Source: Fibrisoma montanum
Lineage (GTDB): Bacteria > Bacteroidota > Bacteroidia > Cytophagales > Spirosomataceae
Reading direction: 5' to 3'
Assembly: GCF_003583365.1 (NCBI RefSeq)
Contig: NZ_QXED01000002.1
Coordinates: forward strand, 744,001-808,000
DNA: 64,000 nt
The notes under the pieces are model-generated. The model worked only from the letters and a program-made list of their open reading frames with translations, ran no database searches and was not told where the DNA came from. Made by a program: the position numbers and the translations under genes. Positions 44,351 through 53,533 of the stretch are shown here, piece after piece (positions within the stretch are counted from its first letter, which is position 1; every line of letters starts with the position of its first letter).

Positions 44351-46003
44351 TTATTTCTTTATTAATGGCTTAATTTTCCCCGCTTTGCCGAACGACCGTA
44401 TGCTGTTTACAACTAAAGCCAGGCTAACTGCACACCCTGCATAAGCACCATACATTCCCGGTTTGCCGTAGCTACTGATAGACATGGGTTCAAGAGAACT
44501 ACCGGTTGGGTTGCGGGTCAGGTCGCGCCAGGTGTTGTAATTATTGTTCAATTGGTCAACGCGGGCTTTATAGTTATCGTAGTCTTTCTTGATGGCTGAG
44601 TAAGACAGATATCCCCCTACCAAACCTGCAATACCCCCAACAATCTGTAGCCACCCCGCCCGGCGGTAGCGTGCCTTCCGGGCTTTAGCCTCTGCCGTTA
44701 ATGATTGCGTTAGAGTTGGTGTCGAAGTTTCTTGTTTGTCCGGAACCTTCACAATAGGCGTTGAGGGTCTGGTTTTCTCCTGAGCCACCGCCGCATCTGT
44801 TGTTATTGATGCAGGCTGGTTAGGTATTGGCGTATCAGACTTCAGCTCTGCCTTACTGATCTGAGTTGTTGTGGGAGCGGGTTGTGTTTCGCTGGGATTG
44901 CTGCCACTCAACACGGCTGGTTTAGGTTCGGTGGCGGGCGGTCGGCTGGCGATTGCTGTAGTTTGGGAGGAGGGTAGCGTTAGGCTGGATGTTGGTATTG
45001 ATGATGCCGTAGTACCAACCGGTTGGGTTGTGGCTGCTACTGGTTTTTGAATTACTCGATCAAATCCGTTGTAAGTCAATCCTTTGTAAAAAATAAAGCG
45101 ATTGTTATTTTTTTGAAACTCGATTTTGGTTTGTTCATCTAACTGATCGCCTTTCACCCACACATATATTGGCAGTTTTCCCTGCCGTTTATACCAGCCA
45201 ATCGGAATATCAACTGAACCCGCTTGGACTACCTGCGTCCAATCTCTGTTAAATTTGAGTTTAACTTCAACTCCATCATCAGTTCGCTGGTAGGCAACGT
45301 CGGCTCCATTGATCGACAGGTTTTCTGGAATCATCACTTTAGTAATCTCGGCAGTGGTTGTATTGCCAGGTTTGGGTGATGCAGGATTCTGGGGAATTGA
45401 TTCCATACTTTCGCCGGGCTGGAAAAAGCCAAAGCGGATAATACGTACCTGCCATTTATTATTAATTCGTTCGGCCCGCATCTCAACCACCCGATTCGTA
45501 GGCAGATACGCTTTGTCTGTTTTGGTATTTTTTCCACGAAACGTTGAAGTGAAGTAGACCTTTTTCAGTATAAAATCCTTTTCTTGTCGGGCGGGAGGAA
45601 ACCTGTAGTTAGAAAAGATAATAGTGTTAGGCTGATCGGGTTTGGCGTAAAATAACGATAAATCGGTTAGGTATTTTTCAATCGTTACGTCTTCTGTTTT
45701 ATCTGTCGATGTATGATCGGGGTTAATATCGTCTTCAATAGTAACCAGGTCATTATAGAACACCTGATTTTCCCCTGGCTGATAGCTGTTCGATATAAGA
45801 TAGTTCACATCTCGACCTTCCAGTTCCTTGTCAGTTAACTGATTCATCAGCTGATTCAACAACGTTAATCTCTCCCGCGCGTAATACGTGATATTATCGT
45901 CATCGCGCTTGGTTAACGGTGACGGCGATTGTCCAAATACAGGTGCTTCAACTACTTGTAGGGCGGTAAGTAAAGCTATGTAGAACGTAAAAAGTTTTTT
46001 CAT
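44351..46003 (-). CDS. Exported protein of unknown function with C-terminal membrane segments
   Basis: A 550-residue protein with a signal peptide (about 1-24). Residues 25-330 are a folded region without a family I know (DNITYYARERLTLLNQLMNQL, SNYRFPPARQEKDFILKKVYFTSTFRG, LPIYVWVKGDQLDEQTKIEF). A Pro/Thr/Ser-rich linker of about 110 residues follows. Two hydrophobic helices close the protein (GWLQIVGGIAGLVGGYLSY and YGAYAGCAVSLALVVNSI). The layout suggests a periplasmic domain tethered to a membrane. It lies 26 bases upstream of the T9SS-sorted gene, in one operon. Confidence 0.7.
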   Translation of the reverse strand: MKKLFTFYIALLTALQVVEAPVFGQSPSPLTKRDDDNITYYARERLTLLNQLMNQLTDKELEGRDVNYLISNSYQPGENQVFYNDLVTIEDDINPDHTSTDKTEDVTIEKYLTDLSLFYAKPDQPNTIIFSNYRFPPARQEKDFILKKVYFTSTFRGKNTKTDKAYLPTNRVVEMRAERINNKWQVRIIRFGFFQPGESMESIPQNPASPKPGNTTTAEITKVMIPENLSINGADVAYQRTDDGVEVKLKFNRDWTQVVQAGSVDIPIGWYKRQGKLPIYVWVKGDQLDEQTKIEFQKNNNRFIFYKGLTYNGFDRVIQKPVAATTQPVGTTASSIPTSSLTLPSSQTTAIASRPPATEPKPAVLSGSNPSETQPAPTTTQISKAELKSDTPIPNQPASITTDAAVAQEKTRPSTPIVKVPDKQETSTPTLTQSLTAEAKARKARYRRAGWLQIVGGIAGLVGGYLSYSAIKKDYDNYKARVDQLNNNYNTWRDLTRNPTGSSLEPMSISSYGKPGMYGAYAGCAVSLALVVNSIRSFGKAGKIKPLIKK

Positions 46004-46063
46004 GCGTTTTAAATTTTAGTAGCCTTACATTATGCGTTTGAGAAGCAAATGTTTTTTTGTTGA

Positions 46064-46993
46064 TTACTCGCAATTAGAATAAGTATAGCGGACTCGTTGT
46101 CCGTCACTTCGGGCGTACCCGAGCGAATAGCGATTTTGATAATAGGCATGTTTGTAACGTAAGGTTCGATTGAACAGTGGATCTCCCCAGCCTGTACCAA
46201 CTTTCCGATAATACGTTTCAGTCAAAGTGAGTATATTATTGGTGGCAACGGCTCGGCCTGGCGAGTTCATATAAGGACCTGGTTGATGTACGCTCTTGCC
46301 TTGTCCTAGTTTAGGGAAACCTTTAAAAAACAAGCCAGTATTAGAATATGAAATCTTGCTATCGTCGTCATACGTGTACGTATATACCCTACGTTCCATA
46401 CCATTCGGAAATATGTACTCTTGACTGACTAATTGATCAAGGTTGTTGTATATGTCGTTCAAAATAGCCCCATTGGTGTACTTCTCTTGACTAATTTTGC
46501 CATTTTGGACTTTAAAAATATCAGTAGGTGTAGTTCTTATATCACTCAACTGCCCAGCCGAATAGGTATAGGTTATTACGGCTGTACCATTCTGTATACT
46601 GTATGTTTTTAAGTTATCGCCCTCGTACGCGTACGAATACTTAAGTGTTCCCCCAGAAATTTCCTTGATTCGTTTAGGATTACTTTCGTATTGATACGTT
46701 AGAACAGTACCACCATCCTCCGTCTTAGTCAGATATCCTTCGCTGTCGTAAGTGTACGTCCGTGTACCTGAAGGAAAAACAATTTTGGTCAGATTTCCCG
46801 ACTTATCGTACTCATAAGCAGTCGTGCTACGATAGGTAGTATCAATTATTTCGACCTGTGCTATCCGGCACTGATAAGGTACGATCGAGTCGGGCAAAGC
46901 CGGCTCTTCATGGCAGCTGACCAGTACCATTAGGAGACCAAATAAAAAACAGCCTATTCCCGTACGCAGCCAATGAGTTTGCATCATCTTCAA
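46064..46993 (-). CDS. Lipoprotein with YD/RHS-like repeats
   Basis: A 309-residue lipoprotein (lipobox region MVLVSCHEE). The body is a row of short repeats in the Y-x-Y-D-x-x-G-x-L-T-K form, such as YEYDKSGNLTKI and YTYDSEGYLTKT, the pattern of YD/RHS beta strands. It is far too short for a complete RHS toxin cage, and there is no toxin-like C terminus. A carbohydrate or surface-binding role is possible. The start lies five bases after the OmpA-family stop codon. Confidence 0.72.
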   Translation of the reverse strand: MKMMQTHWLRTGIGCFLFGLLMVLVSCHEEPALPDSIVPYQCRIAQVEIIDTTYRSTTAYEYDKSGNLTKIVFPSGTRTYTYDSEGYLTKTEDGGTVLTYQYESNPKRIKEISGGTLKYSYAYEGDNLKTYSIQNGTAVITYTYSAGQLSDIRTTPTDIFKVQNGKISQEKYTNGAILNDIYNNLDQLVSQEYIFPNGMERRVYTYTYDDDSKISYSNTGLFFKGFPKLGQGKSVHQPGPYMNSPGRAVATNNILTLTETYYRKVGTGWGDPLFNRTLRYKHAYYQNRYSLGYARSDGQRVRYTYSNCE

Positions 46994-46998
46994 GGAGT

Positions 46999-48330
46999 TT
47001 AATTTGACATGAACTTTAGTTGAACACGCCGATTCTTGGCTTTATTAGCTTCTGTATCGCTCGGAGCTGCGGGGTAGCGACTACCAAAACCAACTATTTC
47101 GAGTCGGTGGTCATCTATGCCCTGTATCGTTAAAAAACTTAATACAACCCGGGCCCGGTTCTCAGCCAGGGCTCGGTTTAGACGCTCATCCCCTTCGGCG
47201 TCAGTATGCCCGATAATTCTAAGTTTCAATTCGGGACGCTGAATGAGATAGGCTGCTATTTGTAGCAAAACCTGTTTCGCAGAAAGCTGAATCGCGTAAC
47301 TACTTCGTTCAAAGTAGATGAGAGGTAGCGAATCGGTCCTGGTCAAGGGCGGTATGGACGTATGTTCTGTAACCGTAGAAGCACCAGAGGTCGAAGCTGC
47401 TACTAGAGGTTTTGCTACCTTTTCCACATTTAGGCCTCGGCGAAGACTAATCGGTCGTTGTTCTCGAACGTTTCCACGACGGTCAAGAACGACTAGAGTG
47501 TAAACTTGTGACAGGACATTCATGGCTACCAGAACGTCCGGATGCGCTGGGACAGGCACCAGAGCAATTCCTTTACTGCTACCCGGCGTTCGAAGTTCGC
47601 AGCTACCCACTCCGCCGTCGATCTGTACTGACAACAGGACCAGCTCCCGCGTCAGCCGGATCACATGCTGTAACCGACGTCCATTTAATTCTTCAACGTT
47701 GATATTTCCCTTGTATGTCTGGTAGCCGGGAGCCGCTATTTCGACGGCAATAATATCTTTTCGATCGAACTCCATTATTAATTGCCCTGCTGCGTTGGCG
47801 TTGAAACACCTTTTCTGGCCGCTGTTGGTGAAAACGAAACAAGCTTTGGCTGGGAGCGCTTTATTAGTAAAGGCGTCCGTTATCACAAATACGTTTTGTT
47901 GAGGACGGGGGCTGGTCAACCCACTACCCTGTTGCTCTGTATGCGTTTGTTCGCTTTGTAGATAAGGCCGGTCGGTTCCCTCCGGGTCCACTGCAATCAA
48001 TGGAATAATAACAGGGATTGACACTTCTCCCGCTTTGGTTGTGATCTCGTTTAAAGGGAGTTGTTGAGGCCGGTAGCCCTTGCGCTCGATCAATAACATA
48101 GTAGCTTGACAACTTATGTCGATCTGAAACCGGCCTGTTTCGGTCGAACTGCCGAGGTTGGTGCGACCAGTAGAGGTTTTTAGGAAAAACTGGGCAGCTA
48201 AGGGCTGGCGAGTAGCATAGTCTTGTACCACTCCGGTCAATCGCATACAGGGTGCCGCCAACAATGGCCAGCATAGTCCACTGAACAGACCTGTCGTTAG
48301 TAGGACAAACCGATGTGCCAGCCCCGTCAT
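46999..48330 (-). CDS. OmpA-family protein with carboxypeptidase-regulatory-like domains
   Basis: The protein has 443 residues with a signal peptide. Two small beta-sandwich regions resemble carboxypeptidase regulatory domains (GVVQDYATRQPLAAQFFL and VFVITDAFTNKALPAKACFVF). The last 110 residues are an OmpA C-terminal domain: IYFERSSYAI, RIIGHTDAEGDERLNRALAENRARVVLSFL and NRRVQLKF. That domain binds peptidoglycan in known members. It probably anchors the products of this operon to the cell wall. It is seven bases downstream of the preceding gene. Confidence 0.9.
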   Translation of the reverse strand: MTGLAHRFVLLTTGLFSGLCWPLLAAPCMRLTGVVQDYATRQPLAAQFFLKTSTGRTNLGSSTETGRFQIDISCQATMLLIERKGYRPQQLPLNEITTKAGEVSIPVIIPLIAVDPEGTDRPYLQSEQTHTEQQGSGLTSPRPQQNVFVITDAFTNKALPAKACFVFTNSGQKRCFNANAAGQLIMEFDRKDIIAVEIAAPGYQTYKGNINVEELNGRRLQHVIRLTRELVLLSVQIDGGVGSCELRTPGSSKGIALVPVPAHPDVLVAMNVLSQVYTLVVLDRRGNVREQRPISLRRGLNVEKVAKPLVAASTSGASTVTEHTSIPPLTRTDSLPLIYFERSSYAIQLSAKQVLLQIAAYLIQRPELKLRIIGHTDAEGDERLNRALAENRARVVLSFLTIQGIDDHRLEIVGFGSRYPAAPSDTEANKAKNRRVQLKFMSN

Positions 48331-48337
48331 AAACTAT

Positions 48338-49588
48338 TTAGTTCTGTTCGGTCTCTACACTTACGTTACCCAGCAACACCCGCCACTTGTCGAGTTCCTG
48401 ACCGTCAATCACCTTTTGGTATGATTCTAATTTCACCCGAACATTTTTGGCTGTACTGTCGCTGTAGACGGGTTTACCATTGCTATCATAACCAATAAAG
48501 GTTTGCTGGCCGGCAATCGTCCCGTAGTAGTTTCCATCGGCTTCCTGACTTAAATCTTTCACGAACTTAGTCTGTACCCATTCAATTCTAGTAGACTTAT
48601 AGGGAAGTAATTTCAAACGGGTCAGATATTGACCTATGGACAGCGTTCGCGAACCAGGACGACTGACCGATGTAACTTCAACTGTGGCGCCTGCCATAAA
48701 AAGCTTCGTAGCCTGTGCGATAGCCCGGTCTTTATCATCATTACTGATATTTTTGTCAGTGATTATATTGATATAAGCCACGAAATCCTCCACCCGAGCC
48801 AGTGATTTCTGCCGATATCCTTCTTTTTCTTCTTCGGTCAACGTCAGTCGTGGCCTAGCAAACATTGCATGGGGGGGGGGAGTAACGACGGGTTTTGAGG
48901 GAGTTAAGTCGGTTGGCTGAGCAGCGACTGGTTCAACAACCACTGGTTTTGATGGAGTTGTTGCTGTTAAGTCTGCTTGCGCGGTCGTTACATTCGTTAC
49001 CGAGAACGGAGGAGCAGGTGTTGTACTGGTAACCGGTTTTCCGCCATTGAACACCGTTGGCCGGATTTCGGCCAGTATTGGGGCTACATCACTTGCAAGG
49101 GCAATAATTGAATGTCTTCCGTCTTTATAAAGTATTGCTAACAATTCATCTTTATTTATTGAAGCAGAATTACCGGACACAGCTTTGTAATTAACTAATT
49201 CATCGCTGTCATAGGTGATTTCGCCAGGAATTACTGTAATTGGGATCGCTTTGATTAAATAGTCTTTGCTGTCGTTGCGTAAAGGGGCTTCCAGAAATGT
49301 CCGTAATTGCTGTTTGGCCTGCTCCAGATCAGTTGCTAACTCCGACATGAGCAGGAAGTGTCCAGTTTTAGTGAAAGCCATCAAGATTCTGCTCCGACTG
49401 AAGCTATGCTCTTTTGGGTTTCCTTCTACACTGAATGTAACTTTATCCCCAGTAAGGTTAGTAATTCGAGCGTTGAGTAATTGGTCACCGTTCGAAAAGT
49501 AAATTGCATCCTGCGCCGAAGCTGTATTAAAATAAACAGTTTGGCTGCCTATGCACACAAACCAAAAAAAAGCTAGGTATACTTTCAT
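48338..49588 (-). CDS. Exported protein of unknown function with Pro-rich linker and poly-C tract
   Basis: A 416-residue protein with a signal peptide ending near ASAQ. An N-terminal domain (DAIYFSNGDQLLNARITNLTGDKVTFSV) resembles small beta domains that begin many Bacteroidota periplasmic proteins. A Pro/Thr/Val linker has two near copies of TPSKPVV. The C-terminal domain is not recognised. A run of ten C in the coding strand encodes the PPP after the linker and is in frame in this copy; a slip of one base would remove the C-terminal half. Confidence 0.7.
   Translation of the reverse strand: MKVYLAFFWFVCIGSQTVYFNTASAQDAIYFSNGDQLLNARITNLTGDKVTFSVEGNPKEHSFSRSRILMAFTKTGHFLLMSELATDLEQAKQQLRTFLEAPLRNDSKDYLIKAIPITVIPGEITYDSDELVNYKAVSGNSASINKDELLAILYKDGRHSIIALASDVAPILAEIRPTVFNGGKPVTSTTPAPPFSVTNVTTAQADLTATTPSKPVVVEPVAAQPTDLTPSKPVVTPPPHAMFARPRLTLTEEEKEGYRQKSLARVEDFVAYINIITDKNISNDDKDRAIAQATKLFMAGATVEVTSVSRPGSRTLSIGQYLTRLKLLPYKSTRIEWVQTKFVKDLSQEADGNYYGTIAGQQTFIGYDSNGKPVYSDSTAKNVRVKLESYQKVIDGQELDKWRVLLGNVSVETEQN
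48871..48880. repeat. G10 homopolymer tract (possible phase-variation site)
   Basis: Ten G in a row on the plus strand, inside the coding region of an exported protein. Tracts of this length are prone to slipped-strand errors and are the longest single-base G/C run seen in the window. Confidence 0.85.
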
Positions 49589-49608
49589 GGTGTTGATAGT
49601 AAAATGAA

Positions 49609-50355
49609 TTAGCGCATCGCGCGAACTAGTTGCTTAGTTGCATCAGTCATAAATAACTCCAATTCGTCTTGCTCAACAGCTTCGTAAGGGCCAATTTTGG
49701 TTCGTGGCACCGACGGGTGAAGTCGACCTCCCTTATAGATGTAAGCACAACCATCCGTACAGGGGGTATAGTGTAGTTTATAGGTACCGACTACCTCGTT
49801 GGTTTTGACGTATATTAGCTTGAACTCCACAGAGGCTCCTAACCGCCGGAAGTTATTCGGTAGTTGAATCTCCCGCTCTTTTCCTTTCCGCGTAGCCTCG
49901 TAACACCGGTTGGTATTGTAATGAACTTCTCGGTCAATGTTGATCCATTCTAGAATCAGATCTGTGTTTGTAAGACCATTTACTTTTGTATAGTCAACGC
50001 TAGCTGCTTTATCTAATACTTCATTAAATAGACCTCGATCGCGTACACTGAACCCTTCTCGGAAGAGTTGTTTTTCAATAGCGTTGTAAAGCAGGTTATC
50101 ATCCTGCTTATTGGCTGCTTTGTTCAGTTCTCGGGGGCGCTTCTTGTTCTGACTATCCGTACTCTGGTCATTGGTAACTCCTTTACGAGTCTCAGGAACA
50201 CGTAATACGATTTTAGGCGACCTATTTACCAGCATCATTTGGGTCAACGATTCGGAAGAGTGCATTTCGGTCGGCAATTGTTTATAGCGAACCAGCACTT
50301 TCTTAGTACAGTTGGTCAGCAACAGTCCTAAAAACAGGTAAATAATTGGACGCAT
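49609..50355 (-). CDS. Lipoprotein of unknown function
   Basis: A 248-residue lipoprotein (LLLTNCTKK). The middle (DDNLLYNAIEKQLFREGFSVRDRGLFNEVLD) reads like the family of outer-membrane assembly lipoproteins that mix helices with a beta sheet, followed by LILEWINIDREVHYNTN. No named family can be given. It begins 44 bases after the TPR-like gene and is in the same operon. Confidence 0.68.
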   Translation of the reverse strand: MRPIIYLFLGLLLTNCTKKVLVRYKQLPTEMHSSESLTQMMLVNRSPKIVLRVPETRKGVTNDQSTDSQNKKRPRELNKAANKQDDNLLYNAIEKQLFREGFSVRDRGLFNEVLDKAASVDYTKVNGLTNTDLILEWINIDREVHYNTNRCYEATRKGKEREIQLPNNFRRLGASVEFKLIYVKTNEVVGTYKLHYTPCTDGCAYIYKGGRLHPSVPRTKIGPYEAVEQDELELFMTDATKQLVRAMR

Positions 50356-50399
50356 AGTTAGTTATGGGTGATATAGTGTATACAGGATTTTGACTTCAA

Positions 50400-51026
50400 T
50401 TAATATTGCTTATCGTTAGTCAGTCTAATTGACTTACTTTTATCTTTCGATCGTGTTCCTTCTTTTGATGTGCTAGGAATACTACTCGTTATAGTCTTTG
50501 GTGGGGGCGGGGCCAGCGTTGGTTTGGGCCTGACGGACGAGCGATTAGGTGAAGTTGGAGAGGGTATCGGGCGGTTTACAACCCCCTCGCTATTAGCAAT
50601 GTTTGTTTCAACCTGCTTTAATGCTTTTACCTTTCGCAATAGTGCCTTATAATCGGTCACATTTGCATCCTCGCGTTGCTGTAAAGAAATTAATTCATTT
50701 TGAATACGGTCCCGATTGGGCTTGCTGACGATGGTCGTCAGTACATGACGAATCTCCTTCGAATGTGATTCAATCACCAGCATCTGCTGCTGGATTAATT
50801 CATCCACATGATTTATGGCCTGTTGAACCGTAGTACGGTTGGTAGCTGATGCATAGGACAGGGCTTTACCATAGGCGTCGAAAGCTTTGCGGTAATTACC
50901 TTGTTGTTCATACCGCTGTCCCTGGTCAAAGTAAGTATGGAATGTCTGTTCCGTTTGTCCATAGACCGGCAAAGCAGATAGAATCAAACAGCCAAGTAGC
51001 CATTTCGTTCGTGAAAACGTAGGCAT
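50400..51026 (-). CDS. Exported TPR-like protein with coiled coil
   Basis: A 208-residue protein with a signal peptide ending near VYGQ. One TPR-like pair (FDQGQRYEQQGNYRKAFDAYGKALSYA) is followed by a helical coiled-coil stretch and a Pro/Ser/Lys-rich tail. It is the first gene of the minus-strand operon that runs to 41253. The 291 bases upstream are AT-rich and hold no gene; the operon promoter must lie there. Confidence 0.7.
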   Translation of the reverse strand: MPTFSRTKWLLGCLILSALPVYGQTEQTFHTYFDQGQRYEQQGNYRKAFDAYGKALSYASATNRTTVQQAINHVDELIQQQMLVIESHSKEIRHVLTTIVSKPNRDRIQNELISLQQREDANVTDYKALLRKVKALKQVETNIANSEGVVNRPIPSPTSPNRSSVRPKPTLAPPPPKTITSSIPSTSKEGTRSKDKSKSIRLTNDKQY

Positions 51027-51317
51027 AGAAGTAATTCAAAATGGGTGGATAAGAATATGTTTACTAAATTCCAATTTAAAAATAGGAAACAGTAACCTGT
51101 TTTGATCCACAATCTCTTCTGAATTAATTTAACGGTAGATATCTCTGTAAATCTTTACTTTAGAAACGTATTCAGCAATAGGCTTACAGTAATACATCAA
51201 ACGGTTCATTGTTTAATAGTATGGACTAATGGTAATACTCTCTGAAATGATTTCTATACAAGATTTGTTAGTAAGGACAAAGTTGGTTACAAGGATAGTA
51301 GTAAACAGGCTGCAGGC

Positions 51318-52688
51318 TTATTCTTTACAACGCCTGAGCAAATTCTGAACTCTTGCGACTGTGTCTCCTAAGTTGTCTATTGGGATAGCTAATTTACTGG
51401 AAGCAATGTTTCTAAATTGAGGATCATTGATGTAATCATTAGTTTCATCGAGCAATTCGGCTGTTTCACCACAGGTTTTGGTAAACCATGCTACGTCTTC
51501 AGGTCCAAGGTTAATTACATTTAGTTTCTGGGTAGCCAGACGAAAAAATTCCTGCCGATCAGTTGAATAATATTTACGAAATTCTTCAGCAGCCGCATCA
51601 GGCTCCATTGTGGACACTCGTCCACGAAAATTTTTTAAATAGCTCAAATGGCTTTGCAAGGCTTTGAAAGCCACCCGGTTGATAGCGCAAATGCCTGTTA
51701 AGTCTCCTGTAGATTCAGGGCTGGACACGGGTTCTGTGACAACAGGGCTAACAGATGGTTCGAGTACGGACGCGCTAGGGGAATCAACACGCGACAAACC
51801 AGTACTTACAGGTGAGGCAGTGGCTACAGCAGCTCCAGTTGATCCGGCAACAGTTTCAGTCGCAAAGATTTGAAAGACAGGCTCCTGTACTGCTCCTTGT
51901 TCACGGGCATATTCGATGGTTGATTGAGTTGAAGCGCTTAGCAAAGCCCTCCATTCAGCTGGTTGTTGACGAAATGATTTAGAAGTAAACTGCTTGAACT
52001 GATCGTAAAACGATGTAAAGAACCATCCCCCATCTTCACTACTATTCGACTTTTGCCCTCGCTTACAGGTATGCAACAAAATGGAGGCTCGGCTCTGTAA
52101 GAATAAGTTCTTCAGTTGCTCAGCCTGTATTGCTGATACATTCATGATACGTGTATTGTGCCCTTTTGCCTTCGAACGGTCATTAATTGCGCTATTGCAG
52201 GATTCACCGAAGGCCAGTGTCAAGCGGTTGCCTTTACGTCTTAATTGTTCAAATACAGCTTTTAGGTTGCGAGAATTAGTTGGGCCAGGACTCTGGCCCT
52301 GGGTTTTAAACAGGAGCATAGGCTCCTCCGTCTCCGAATTGTTCCAACCATGACCCATAAAATAGAAAAAAACAACATCGTTGGCCTCAGGCTTAAAATT
52401 GCTGAGGACCTGATCGCACCGGCTGGCCAAAAAATCTTTACCTTTAAAAACCATCATCTGATTTTTTAAACCAGTGGCCTGACACACATCGTTAGCCATT
52501 TCGGTTAGAAATGAAATATTCATGAGATTAGGAGCCGACAAGCCTGGGTCATCTGTATCTGCAAAAATTAACAGATGAAAGGTTTGGGCCGATGTTTTCT
52601 GTATCAATCCAAATACACTAAGATGTAGTCCTAGCATTACACTGAAAAATGTAATCAAAGAGGGCCTAATTGGTTGATTCGGTTTCAC
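51318..52688 (-). CDS. Exported caspase-like protease (C14 family) with intact His-Cys dyad
   Basis: The protein has 456 residues with a signal peptide in the first 35. The caspase-fold core has VVFFYFMGHGW with His113 and LTLAFGESCNS with Cys164, the catalytic pair of the C14/metacaspase clan. After residue 275 comes a Val/Ser/Pro-rich linker and a helical C-terminal domain (FKALQSHLSYLKNFRG) of unknown role. It is translated from GTG, overlapping the upstream gene by 23 bases; ATG at 52637 would also give a signal peptide. It is the last of three tandem caspase-fold genes. Confidence 0.85.
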   Translation of the reverse strand: MKPNQPIRPSLITFFSVMLGLHLSVFGLIQKTSAQTFHLLIFADTDDPGLSAPNLMNISFLTEMANDVCQATGLKNQMMVFKGKDFLASRCDQVLSNFKPEANDVVFFYFMGHGWNNSETEEPMLLFKTQGQSPGPTNSRNLKAVFEQLRRKGNRLTLAFGESCNSAINDRSKAKGHNTRIMNVSAIQAEQLKNLFLQSRASILLHTCKRGQKSNSSEDGGWFFTSFYDQFKQFTSKSFRQQPAEWRALLSASTQSTIEYAREQGAVQEPVFQIFATETVAGSTGAAVATASPVSTGLSRVDSPSASVLEPSVSPVVTEPVSSPESTGDLTGICAINRVAFKALQSHLSYLKNFRGRVSTMEPDAAAEEFRKYYSTDRQEFFRLATQKLNVINLGPEDVAWFTKTCGETAELLDETNDYINDPQFRNIASSKLAIPIDNLGDTVARVQNLLRRCKE

Positions 52689-53526
52689 AACAGGTGATGG
52701 TTTGACGGCTGATTAAAGGCGTTTGGCGATTTTTTGTCTTTGATTGCGTTATCTGAACTATGTTTTCTTGAACATACTTCCAGGGCGATTGACCGTAAGA
52801 CTGCGATTTAATCAAATTTGAAACGGCGTGGGTAAAGGCCATTAACCAAACTGAACCTTGCTTTAGTGAACTGTAGGCGCGTTGTCCCCGGTTGGCAGAT
52901 GTCATAATAATAATTTGCCGTAGATCTTTTGCTTTAAATAAACTCTCATAAGTAGCTACGATGGTCATGTCGGGCAAATCGGTCAACGCTGGATTAGTTA
53001 CGGTCGGTCTGACAATCGTTGATACAAATTGTTGAGTGCTAACTGTTCGCTCATCATTCTCAAAAAGGGATGAAGAATGACTAGGTTTATTATTACAATC
53101 AGCAGTTACCAGCAAGGTCCGAACGGGTTTTGCCCGAAACCGAGCCAATAAGTCCCGAACCGGTAAGTCTCCTCCATTTAGTTGAAGCGTTGGCCAAGCC
53201 TTTGGACCATCACAATACCCCTTGCCAGCATAATAAAACCAAATCATATCAATCTCTGATGACCGGGGTGAGAAGGTTTCAATCGTTTTGCGTATTACTT
53301 GGGGCGTAAAATTCGCGCTGTCGCCAAAGTCGTACCAGTGAAGTGTATAGTTTCCGTATTTTGCTATTTCTGTAGTAAACGCGCGCAGTCGTTCAGCATC
53401 TAATATCTTGTTGGGACGTTTTGCTGCGTTCGTCTCTATAACTGAAAAGACATAAAGATTCTGGCCATGCGCCATTTCCATCTGGAACCATAAGAAAAAG
53501 ATTAATATACCTATTTTAGCCAGCAT
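52666..53526 (-). CDS. Exported caspase-fold protein, catalytic His replaced by Lys
   Basis: The 286-residue protein has a signal peptide ending near AHGQ. It is homologous by layout to the flanking caspase-like genes: MIWFYYAGKGYC carries Lys102 where the catalytic His belongs, while LLVTADCNN keeps Cys144. A second conserved region, IIIMTSANRGQRAYSS, matches the equivalent IASASVGQRAM in the next paralogue. Without the His it should not be a normal cysteine protease, so it may be a pseudoenzyme that binds peptide or a partner. Confidence 0.78.
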   Translation of the reverse strand: MLAKIGILIFFLWFQMEMAHGQNLYVFSVIETNAAKRPNKILDAERLRAFTTEIAKYGNYTLHWYDFGDSANFTPQVIRKTIETFSPRSSEIDMIWFYYAGKGYCDGPKAWPTLQLNGGDLPVRDLLARFRAKPVRTLLVTADCNNKPSHSSSLFENDERTVSTQQFVSTIVRPTVTNPALTDLPDMTIVATYESLFKAKDLRQIIIMTSANRGQRAYSSLKQGSVWLMAFTHAVSNLIKSQSYGQSPWKYVQENIVQITQSKTKNRQTPLISRQTITCCETESTN

Positions 53527-53533
53527 ACAGAGA

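Noticed and set aside
46064-46993. RHS-type polymorphic toxin
   Set aside because: The YD-like repeats are too few, it is a lipoprotein, and there is no toxin domain or immunity gene.
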